Shown here in pieces: positions 26,041-32,367 of a stretch of DNA of 32,367 bases. The notes under the pieces are model-generated. The model searched no databases, was not told the DNA's origin, and worked only from the letters and a program-made list of their open reading frames with translations. Numbering within the stretch: the first letter of the stretch is position 1; every line of letters starts with the position of its first letter. This DNA is from Propionicimonas sp. (GTDB lineage: Bacteria; Actinomycetota; Actinomycetes; Propionibacteriales; Propionibacteriaceae): positions 7,987-40,353 of the forward strand of contig JAPUEM010000155.1 of NCBI GenBank assembly GCA_027492575.1. Reading direction: 5' to 3'. The position numbers and the translations under genes were made by a program.

Positions 26041-28008
26041 GTGGGTGGTCAGGGGGTGCTGACCGCCGCGGTGGCGGCCATCGGCGGCACGCCGCGTCCG
26101 GGGCAGCAGGAGATGGCCGCCCAGGTGGCGCGCACCATCGAGACCGGGGAGCACCTGCTGGTGCAGGCAGGCACCGGCACCGGAAAGTCGCTGGGCTATC
26201 TGGCGCCGGCGCTGGCCCATCTCGCCGAGCACCCCGACCAGCGGATCGTGATCGCCACGGCCACCCTCGCCCTGCAGACCCAGTTGGCGGTGAAGGACAT
26301 TCCTGCCGCGGTGGCCGCCTGCCAGGAGGTGACCGGGCGGAAGGTCTCGCACGCCGTTCTCAAGGGGCGCAGCAATTACGCCTGTCTGCATCGGGTGCGT
26401 GACGGCGTCGGCGCCACCGCCCAGGACACCCTGCTGGGCGGAGCCGAACTGGTGGAGACCGTGGTGGCCTCCGGAGCCGACGCCACCAGCGTGCTGGGTG
26501 CCGAGGTGGTGGCGCTGCGGGAATGGGCTGAGGAGCAGGCGGCCGGCGGCGGCCTGGCCGACCGCGACGATGCCCCCAGCCACTCTCCGACGGCCTGGGC
26601 GCAGGTGTCGGTGCCGGTCCGGGAGTGCCTGGGTGCCGCCAAGTGCCCGTTCGGTTCGGAATGCCTGGTGGAGAAGTCCCGGGAACGCGCCCGGGGCAGC
26701 CAACTGGTTGTCACCAACCACGCCCTGCTGGCCATCGACGCCATGCACGGCGGCACCGCGCTGCCCGAACACCAGCTGGTGATCGTGGACGAGGCCCACG
26801 AGCTGGTCGCCCGGGTCACCGGCGCAGCGTCCCATGAACTCAGCCCGCAGGGGGTCGAGCGGGTGGCGAAACGCTGCCTGCCCTGGCTGTCGGACGACGT
26901 GGGCGCCGCCTTCCTGGACGCCGCGGACACCCTGCAGATCGCGCTGGACGAGACCGAACCGGGACGGGTGGAGGATCCGGATTCGGCGATCGTCGCCGCC
27001 TTCGCCACCGTGCGGGACGCCGCCCGGGCCGTGGTCTCCGGCATGACCGGCAAGGACGACCCCGACGCCACGCAGGCGGCTGCCGCCGCCAAGGAGGTCT
27101 TCGACGTCGCCGGCCAGTTGGCCGCGCTGGCCGGGCACGACGTGATCTGGGTGGGGGAGCGGGAACGGTTCGGACGGCAGGCCTACCAGGCCCCGCTCAG
27201 CGTCGCCGGGCTGATCGCCGAGCACATCCTGGGTGAGGTGCCCGGCGTCCTCACCTCGGCCACCCTCAAACTGGGTGGCGACTTCGACCCGGTCGCCCGC
27301 AGCGTCGGCCTGGGCCGCGAGGGTTGGCACGGGGTGGATGTCGGCTCGCCCTTCGACTACCGCCGCCAGGGAATCCTGTACGTCGCCCGCCACCTGCCGC
27401 CGCCGCACCGCGACGGCATCGGCGCGGAGACGCTCACCGAGGTCGCCGAGCTGGTCTGGGCCGCCGGCGGCCGGACGCTGGGTCTGTTCGCCTCCCAGCG
27501 GTCGGCCGAGGCGGCCGCCCGCTACTGCCGCGCCGAGCTGCCCAAGGCGACCATCCTGTGCCAGGGCGACCGGGCGCTGCCCGAACTCACCCGGCAGTTC
27601 ATCGAGGATCCGGCGGCCTCCCTGTTCGGCACTCTCTCGCTGTGGCAGGGGATCGACGTCCCGGGCGACACCTGCGAGCTGGTGATCATCGACAAGATCC
27701 CGTTCCCGCGGCCCGACGATCCGTTGATGCAGGCCCGGCAACGGGTGGTGGCCGAAGCGGGCGGCAACGGCTTCATGGCGGTGGCCGCGACCCACGCCGG
27801 GCTGCTGCTGGCCCAGGGCTCCGGACGGCTGATCCGCACCCTGACCGACCGCGGCGTGGTCGCCGTCCTCGACCCGCGACTGGTCACCGCCCGCTACGGC
27901 AGCTTCCTGCGCGCGTCGATGCCCGACTTCTGGACCACCACCGACCGCGAGGCCGCCATCGGCGCACTCCGCCGCCTGCAGGAGACCAGAGCCGCGTCCG
28001 AAGCCTGA
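26041..28008 (+). CDS. dinG: DinG-family ATP-dependent DNA helicase
   Basis: XPD/DinG-type 5'-3' helicase, 655 aa. Walker A AGTGTGKS near residue 43, VVTNHALLAID then DEAH box VDEAHEL near 249, four cysteines for a [4Fe-4S] cluster (YACLHRV, ECLGAAKCPFGSECL), and C-terminal GIDVPGDTCELVIIDKIPFP and QGSGRLIR motifs. GTG 26041 lacks a ribosome site. A CTG at 26017, overlapping the hflX stop, has AGGAG (26007-26011) 5 nt upstream and is in frame, so the true start may be there. A role in DNA repair is family knowledge; no LexA box was noticed. Confidence 0.92.
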   Translation: MGGQGVLTAAVAAIGGTPRPGQQEMAAQVARTIETGEHLLVQAGTGTGKSLGYLAPALAHLAEHPDQRIVIATATLALQTQLAVKDIPAAVAACQEVTGRKVSHAVLKGRSNYACLHRVRDGVGATAQDTLLGGAELVETVVASGADATSVLGAEVVALREWAEEQAAGGGLADRDDAPSHSPTAWAQVSVPVRECLGAAKCPFGSECLVEKSRERARGSQLVVTNHALLAIDAMHGGTALPEHQLVIVDEAHELVARVTGAASHELSPQGVERVAKRCLPWLSDDVGAAFLDAADTLQIALDETEPGRVEDPDSAIVAAFATVRDAARAVVSGMTGKDDPDATQAAAAAKEVFDVAGQLAALAGHDVIWVGERERFGRQAYQAPLSVAGLIAEHILGEVPGVLTSATLKLGGDFDPVARSVGLGREGWHGVDVGSPFDYRRQGILYVARHLPPPHRDGIGAETLTEVAELVWAAGGRTLGLFASQRSAEAAARYCRAELPKATILCQGDRALPELTRQFIEDPAASLFGTLSLWQGIDVPGDTCELVIIDKIPFPRPDDPLMQARQRVVAEAGGNGFMAVAATHAGLLLAQGSGRLIRTLTDRGVVAVLDPRLVTARYGSFLRASMPDFWTTTDREAAIGALRRLQETRAASEA

Positions 28009-28037
28009 TCCAGGATCTGCGACGGCGAGGTAAAGGG

Positions 28038-28056
28038 TTAGGCTAGCCTCACCTAA
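28038..28056. promoter_or_regulatory. DtxR/IdeR iron box of the iron-uptake operon
   Basis: TTAGGCTAGCCTCACCTAA matches the DtxR/IdeR consensus TTAGGTTAGCCTAACCTAA at 17 of 19 positions. TAGGCT and TAGCCT within it are possible -10 hexamers, so iron-loaded repressor would cover the promoter. The four genes downstream form a siderophore importer, as expected. Confidence 0.92.
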
Positions 28057-28085
28057 GAAAACGCCGATTGGCCGCCAACGACTCC

Positions 28086-28142
28086 TGAGCGTGCACAGGA
28101 TCCGTGAGCTCGCACACGATCCCTGGGCTCGCACACGATCCC
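28086..28142 (+). repeat. Three tandem 19-nt repeats in the iron-operon leader
   Basis: TGAGCGTGCACAGGATCCG, TGAGCTCGCACACGATCCC and TGGGCTCGCACACGATCCC in direct succession; copies 2 and 3 differ at one base. The last runs into the left arm of the palindrome at 28136-28200, whose first bases (CGATCCCTGAGC) share the unit's end and start, suggesting the unit arose from that palindrome's edge. Confidence 0.75.
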
Positions 28143-28200
28143 TGAGCTTGTCGAAGGGTCGTCGATGGTGGCAACGACCCCTCGACAAGCTCAGGGATCG
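28136..28200. repeat. Dispersed palindrome, family B (full copy)
   Basis: Left arm 28136-28162 (CGATCCCTGAGCTTGTCGAA...) and right arm 28174-28200 are reverse complements at 26 of 27 positions around an 11-nt loop. It lies between the iron box and the first importer gene, ending 20 nt before the ribosome site, so it should be part of the operon leader unless a second promoter exists. A single diverged arm is found at 3826-3853. Confidence 0.85.
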
Positions 28201-28231
28201 TTGAGTCGGCCACCTGTACCAGGAGAACCCG

Positions 28232-29272
28232 TTGACCGTCAGGACGCAGCCGAGCCCGGCCGCCGCGCCGGTCGATCCGGGCACCCGGCGGCGGGTCGCG
28301 GTGGCGGCGGGCGGGGCTGTACTGCTGGGTCTGCTCATGCTGGCGAGCCTCTTCATCGGCTCCGGCGACATCCCCATCGCGGACGTCTGGCAGGCGCTGC
28401 TGGCCGATTCCGGGAGTTCCACCGACCTGATCGTCCGGCAGTTCCGGGTGCCGCGCACCCTGCTGGCGGTGGTGGTCGGCGCGGCGCTCGGCCTGGCCGG
28501 CGCGGTGATCCAGGCGATCACCCGCAACCCGCTGGCCGACCCCGGCATCCTCGGGGTGAACGCCGGCGCCTACACCGCGGTGGTGCTGGCGGCGGCCGGC
28601 CTCGGCCCGGCGCTGTCGGTCACCCACGTGGCCGCCGCCCTGGTGGGTGCGCTGGTGGCGTCCGTGCTGGTCTATGCGATCGGGACGGTGGGGCCGGCCG
28701 GCGGCACCCCCACCAAGCTGGTCCTGACCGGGGTGGCGCTCGGCGCGGTGCTCACCGGCATCAGCTTCGCCGTCACGCTGATGCGTCCGGAGGTCTTCGA
28801 CCGGATCCGGCACTGGAGCGCCGGTTCCCTGCAGGGCCGCCAGTTCGACACCCTGTGGGCGGTGCTGCCGTTCATCGCCGCCGGTGCGCTGATCGCCTTG
28901 GCCCTGCCGCGGGCGCTGAATGCCCTCTCGCTCGGCGACGACGTCGCGGTGGCGCTGGGCTCCCGTCCGGCGCTCACCAAGCTCGGCGGACTGGCCGCGG
29001 TCGCGCTGCTCTGCGGGGCGGCGACCGCCGCCGCCGGGCCGATCGCCTTCGTCGGCCTGATGGTGCCGCACGGCCTGCGCGCCCTGGTCGGGCCGGATCA
29101 GCGCTGGATCGTCCCGCTCAGCCTGCTCGCCGCCCCGATCCTGATGCTGACCGCGGACATCGTCGGCCGGGTCGTGGTCTCCTCCGAACTGCCGGCCGGC
29201 GTGGTGACGGCCTTCGTGGGCGCCCCGGTGCTGATCCTGCTCACCCGCCGGGCGCCGGGGAGGTCGCTGTGA
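28232..29272 (+). CDS. Iron-siderophore ABC transporter permease (FecCD family), first subunit
   Basis: Inner-membrane permease, 346 aa, with about nine to ten hydrophobic segments, the first at residues ~25-46. Family blocks: FRVPRTLLAVVVGAALGLAG, ITRNPLADPGILGVNAGA, WSAGSLQG and AGPIAFVGLMVPH. The start is TTG 28232 with AGGAGAA at 28221-28227. First gene of the operon behind the DtxR box; ends overlapping the second permease by GTGA. The siderophore carried cannot be told from sequence. Confidence 0.94.
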   Translation: MTVRTQPSPAAAPVDPGTRRRVAVAAGGAVLLGLLMLASLFIGSGDIPIADVWQALLADSGSSTDLIVRQFRVPRTLLAVVVGAALGLAGAVIQAITRNPLADPGILGVNAGAYTAVVLAAAGLGPALSVTHVAAALVGALVASVLVYAIGTVGPAGGTPTKLVLTGVALGAVLTGISFAVTLMRPEVFDRIRHWSAGSLQGRQFDTLWAVLPFIAAGALIALALPRALNALSLGDDVAVALGSRPALTKLGGLAAVALLCGAATAAAGPIAFVGLMVPHGLRALVGPDQRWIVPLSLLAAPILMLTADIVGRVVVSSELPAGVVTAFVGAPVLILLTRRAPGRSL

Positions 29273-30348
29273 GCGCCACCTCACTCGACCCGGAGGCCAC
29301 GGAGCTCGGCTGGCCGGCCAACCTCAAGCCGGTGCGGCTGGGCTCTTTCAGCGGGCTGATCGACCTGCGGGCGACGATCTGGACGGCCGTGGCCGCGCTG
29401 CTCGCGCTGGCCGTCGGCTTCTACTCGCTCACCGTCGGTTCCGCGGGTCTCGGGCTTTCCGAGGTGCTGGCGGCGCTCTCCGGTTCGGCGGACGTGGCCA
29501 CCACCCGGATCGTGGTGGAGTGGCGGGCCTCGCGGGTGGCCTTCGCGCTGCTCGGCGGGGCCGCGCTGGCCATCGGCGGCGCCGTCTTCCAGTCGATCAC
29601 CCGCAACCCGTTGGGCAGCCCCGACATCGTCGGGTTCAGCACTGGTGCCTACACCGGTGCGCTGCTGGTCGCCCTGGCGGGCGCCAACGGCTCGCTCGCC
29701 ACCTCGCTGGGTGCTCTGGGCGGCGGGTTGCTGACCGGCTTCGCCGTCTACGCCCTGGCCTACCGCCGCGGCGTGACCGGCTCGCGGGTGATCGTGGTCG
29801 GGATCGGGGTGAGCCTCTTCCTGGGTGCCTTCAACACCTGGGTGCTCACCACCATGAGGCTGGAACAGGCCATCTCCGCGGCCAGCTGGGGAGCCGGCTC
29901 GCTGAACGACGTCGGCTGGGTGCACGTCCTGCCGCTCGCCGTCGGCATCCTGCTGGCGCTCCCGGTGGTGTTGGCGCTGAGCGCGGACATGCGGGCGCTG
30001 GAGCTCGGCGACGACGCCGGCCGCGGGCTGGGGGTGCGGGCCGAACCGGTCCGGGCCGTCCTGCTGCTGGTCGGCATCGCGCTGGTCGCGCTGGTGACCG
30101 CCTCGGCCGGGCCGATCGCCTTCGTGGCCCTGGCGGCTCCCCAGCTCGCGCTGCGGATCACCCGGACCGCGGGCGTGCGGATCCTGCCGGCAGCCGCCTT
30201 CGGCTCACTGCTGCTGGTCACCAGCGACCTGATCGCCCGCACCGTCATCGCTCCGGCACAGCTGCCGGTGGGCGTGGTCACCCTCTGCCTGGGCGGCGCC
30301 TACCTGGTCTGGCTGCTCGCCGGCTTCGGAAGAAAGGCTCGGCTATGA
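29269..30348 (+). CDS. Iron-siderophore ABC transporter permease (FecCD family), second subunit
   Basis: 359 aa from GTG 29269, overlapping the previous stop by 4 nt. A polar ~45-residue N-terminus precedes the first membrane segment. FecCD blocks: EWRASRVAFALLGGAALAIGG, ITRNPLGSPDIVGFSTGA, WGAGSLNDVGW and AGPIAFVALAAPQ. The AAPQ in place of the commoner VPH ending is usual for the second (FepG-like) subunit. It should pair with the first permease as a heterodimer. Confidence 0.94.
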   Translation: MSATSLDPEATELGWPANLKPVRLGSFSGLIDLRATIWTAVAALLALAVGFYSLTVGSAGLGLSEVLAALSGSADVATTRIVVEWRASRVAFALLGGAALAIGGAVFQSITRNPLGSPDIVGFSTGAYTGALLVALAGANGSLATSLGALGGGLLTGFAVYALAYRRGVTGSRVIVVGIGVSLFLGAFNTWVLTTMRLEQAISAASWGAGSLNDVGWVHVLPLAVGILLALPVVLALSADMRALELGDDAGRGLGVRAEPVRAVLLLVGIALVALVTASAGPIAFVALAAPQLALRITRTAGVRILPAAAFGSLLLVTSDLIARTVIAPAQLPVGVVTLCLGGAYLVWLLAGFGRKARL

Positions 30349-31178
30349 CCACCCAGGAATCCCGACTGCGGGCCAGTTCGCTCAGCACCGGCTACGGAGA
30401 GCGCCGGATCATCGAAGGGCTGGAGCTGCAGGTTCCGGATGGCTCGTTCACCGTGATCATCGGCCCCAACGGCTGCGGCAAGTCCACTCTGCTGCGCTCC
30501 CTGGCGCGGCTGATCAAGCCCCAGTCCGGCGCCGTCCTGCTCGACGGCGTCGACATCGCCACCACCAAGACCAAGGAACTGGCCCGCACCATCGGGCTGC
30601 TGCCGCAGAGCTCGATCGCCCCCGAGGGGATCACGGTGGTGGATCTGGTCTCCCGCGGCCGGCACCCGCACCAGTCGGTGCTGCGCCGCTGGGGCGAACA
30701 GGACGAGGCCGCCGTCCGCGAGGCACTGCGGCGCACCCGGCTGACCGACCTCGCCACCCGGGTGGTGGACGAACTCTCCGGCGGCCAGCGGCAGCGGGTG
30801 TGGATCGCCATGGCGCTGGCCCAGCGGACCCCGCTGCTGCTGCTGGACGAGCCCACCACCTATCTGGACATCTCCCACCAGATCGACGTCCTCGACCTGT
30901 GCACCGAACTGCACCGCGAGGGACGCACCCTGGTGGCCGTCCTGCACGACCTCAACCAGGCCGCCCGCTACGCCACGAACCTGGTGGCGATGAAGCAGGG
31001 CCGGATCGTCGCCCAGGGCCCGCCGTCGGCGGTGGTGACCAGCGACTTCATCCATGACGTCTTCGGCGTCGCGGCCCGGATCGTCCCCGATCCGGAGACC
31101 GGGACGCCGCTGATCGTGCCGCGGGCGCCGTCCGCCGCATCCACCCCCACCCCACCCAATACGGAAGGAACTCCATGA
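30345..31178 (+). CDS. Iron-siderophore ABC transporter ATP-binding protein
   Basis: FepC/FhuC-type ATPase, 277 aa. Walker A GPNGCGKS from residue 40, Q-loop LLPQSSIAPEGITV, the GRHPHQS block characteristic of iron-siderophore ATPases, signature LSGGQRQRVWIAMAL from residue 144, Walker B LLLDEPTTYLDI and H-loop LHDLNQA. ATGA overlap with the permease gene upstream. The last ~20 residues (APSAASTPTPPN) are a disordered tail that overlaps the next gene's start region. Confidence 0.95.
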   Translation: MTTQESRLRASSLSTGYGERRIIEGLELQVPDGSFTVIIGPNGCGKSTLLRSLARLIKPQSGAVLLDGVDIATTKTKELARTIGLLPQSSIAPEGITVVDLVSRGRHPHQSVLRRWGEQDEAAVREALRRTRLTDLATRVVDELSGGQRQRVWIAMALAQRTPLLLLDEPTTYLDISHQIDVLDLCTELHREGRTLVAVLHDLNQAARYATNLVAMKQGRIVAQGPPSAVVTSDFIHDVFGVAARIVPDPETGTPLIVPRAPSAASTPTPPNTEGTP

Positions 31179-32212
31179 AACTCCGCATCGCGGCCCTGGC
31201 CGCAACCCTGGGCGCACTGCTGATCGGGGGCTGCGCGCCGAGCCCCACCGCCTCACCCACCTCCGCGGCGCCGGCCGAATCCACCCCGGCGAGCTCCGCC
31301 CCGGCCGAGGCCGGCGGCCTGCCCGCCACCGTCGACACCCTCTTCGGGCCGGTCGAGGTGCCGGCTCCGGCCGACGGCGAACTGACCGTCGTCGCGCTCG
31401 GCTGGTCGGACGCCGAGGTCGCGCTCGCCCTCGGCGTCGCCCCGGTCGGGGTCTACGACTGGCAGGGTTTCGGCGCCGAGAACAAGGGCGTCGGGCCGTG
31501 GGCCACCGCCTTGTTCGGCGAGGTGACTCCCACGGTCATCGCGAACGTCGGCGACGAACTGGACTACGAGACCATCCAATCGCTCAACCCGGATCTGATC
31601 CTCAGCACCCGCTCGGCCGGTGACGAGGCCCAGTTCACCCGGCTGTCGACGATCGCGCCGACGGTCTTCGCGCCGCCCGGCACCGGCGCCTTCGCCACCG
31701 GCTGGGCCGACCAGACCCGCCAGGTGGCGCAGGCGCTCGGCAAGACCGCCGAGGGTGAGGCGCTGGTGAGTTCGGTGGAGGCGCAGATCACCGCCGCACG
31801 GGACGCCAACCCGGGCTTCGCGGGCAAGACCGCCGTCACCGGCACCAAGTTCGGCGACGCCTACGGCGCCTACATCGCCGGCGACGCCCGCTGGGACGTG
31901 ATCGAGGCGCTCGGCTTCGTCCAGAACCCGCCGGTGCTGGAACTGGAGACCTCCGGCTTCTTCGCCCCGGTCTCCGCCGAGCAGATCGGAGTGCTGGACG
32001 CCGACGTGGCGATCCTCTTCCCGATCGGCTTCACCCTGGACGAGCTCAAGGCCGATCCGCTGATCGCCTCGTTGAAGGTGGTCCAGGAGAATCGCGCGGT
32101 GTACCTGGCCAGCGATGACGAGCTGACCGCCGCGTTCAGCGCCGCCAGCCCGCTGAGCATCCCGATCGCCGTGGCGGGGATCGTCCCGCAGCTGGCCGCG
32201 ATCGCCGGCTGA
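31175..32212 (+). CDS. Iron-siderophore substrate-binding lipoprotein
   Basis: Cluster-A-3/FhuD-like binding protein, 345 aa. Signal peptide with lipobox IGGC (cysteine near residue 20), a Ser/Pro/Thr-rich spacer to residue ~45, then the TroA/FhuD fold: VVALGWSDAEVALALGVAPVGV, LNPDLILSTRSAG and a C-terminal long-helix fold (VYLASDDELTAAFSAASPLS). GGAAGGA at 31163-31169 precedes ATG 31175, which overlaps the ATPase stop by 4 nt. It delivers ferric siderophore to the permeases. Being last in the operon is less common than first, but seen. Confidence 0.94.
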   Translation: MKLRIAALAATLGALLIGGCAPSPTASPTSAAPAESTPASSAPAEAGGLPATVDTLFGPVEVPAPADGELTVVALGWSDAEVALALGVAPVGVYDWQGFGAENKGVGPWATALFGEVTPTVIANVGDELDYETIQSLNPDLILSTRSAGDEAQFTRLSTIAPTVFAPPGTGAFATGWADQTRQVAQALGKTAEGEALVSSVEAQITAARDANPGFAGKTAVTGTKFGDAYGAYIAGDARWDVIEALGFVQNPPVLELETSGFFAPVSAEQIGVLDADVAILFPIGFTLDELKADPLIASLKVVQENRAVYLASDDELTAAFSAASPLSIPIAVAGIVPQLAAIAG

Positions 32213-32235
32213 GAAACGACTGCCGGCTGAGAAAC
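32204..32235 (+). repeat. 14-nt direct repeat over the stop codon
   Basis: GCCGGCTGAGAAAC occurs at 32204-32217 (containing the TGA stop of the binding protein) and again at 32222-32235. Probably a small local duplication. Confidence 0.6.
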
Positions 32236-32265
32236 CAGCGAATCGTGCGCCCCGGCCCGAACCGC

Positions 32266-32303
32266 GGGGGGGCGGGTAGCTGGGTGACTACCCGCGCCCC
32301 CCC
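32266..32303 (+). terminator. Possible terminator hairpin after the iron operon, near contig edge
   Basis: GGGGGGG-CGGGTAG (32266-32279) pairs with CTACCCG (32288-32294) and the C-run that follows, with one bulged base. Beyond it the window consists of long C and G runs to 32367 that hold no gene and look like low-quality edge sequence, so the exact run lengths should not be trusted. Confidence 0.45.
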
Positions 32304-32367
32304 CCCCCCCACCTAGCCCCGGAAGGTGGCCGGGTGGGCGGCCTCGGGGGGGGGGGCCGGGGGGGGG

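Noticed and set aside
28086..28200. CRISPR-like array from the 19-nt repeats
   Set aside because: Repeats abut with no spacers, only three copies, no cas genes; they are tandem repeats next to a palindrome.
25996..28548. 850-codon minus-strand frame across dinG and the start of the iron operon
   Set aside because: Shadow of dinG and the first permease gene, both firmly identified; no domain seen in the translation.

Overview
This is a high-GC chromosomal segment from an actinobacterium. The gene order ftsK-rimO-pgsA-clgR-DUF3046 ... recA-recX-rny-miaB-miaA-dapF-hflX-dinG, the DtxR/IdeR-type iron box, the PafBC-type recA promoter and the many leaderless-looking starts all point to Actinomycetota. 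The presence of RNase Y next to recX and miaB makes a Propionibacteriaceae-like host my best guess; that family-level call is inference. Nothing in the window looks like a phage, a transposase or a CRISPR array.

Layout. (1) 1-3651: an IclR-type regulator (NdgR/LtbR-like, 3' end outside the window) is divergent from leuC-leuD, followed by a plsC-like acyltransferase. (2) 3858-6911, minus strand: a three-gene operon yhfZ-yhfX-yhfW, recognisable as the regulator, PLP-racemase-like protein and phosphopentomutase-like metalloenzyme of the uncharacterised enterobacterial yhf cluster. The operator/promoter of yhfZ is unusually clear, and yhfX lacks about the first third of the protein, including the segment that should carry the PLP lysine. 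(3) 7017-9070: ddl and thiL, overlapping by one base. (4) 9210-14284: ftsK, rimO, pgsA, clgR and a DUF3046 gene. (5) 14395-17208: a complete ABC importer (TrpX-like lipoprotein, permease, ATPase). (6) 17522-28008: recA-recX, rny with a structured leader, miaB, a small antitoxin-like gene on the minus strand, then miaA-dapF-hflX-dinG. (7) 28038-32212: a DtxR-type iron box followed by a four-gene siderophore/iron ABC importer with all junctions overlapping. The last ~150 bases are low-complexity G/C runs typical of a contig edge.

Regulation is visible at several points. recA has a LexA box and a PafBC (RecA-NDp) promoter. clgR has an ECF-type (SigH/SigE-like) promoter match plus a leaderless -10. 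The iron operon has a 17/19 match to the DtxR consensus. The yhf operon has a perfect 17-bp palindrome inside its promoter.

Unexplained structure: a 33-bp RNA-type hairpin made of a duplicated 20-nt unit between the ABC importer and recA; a leader before rny with a good promoter, a 27-codon ORF and a 12-bp hairpin; two families of dispersed palindromes, one of which sits with 19-nt tandem repeats inside the predicted 5' leader of the iron operon.
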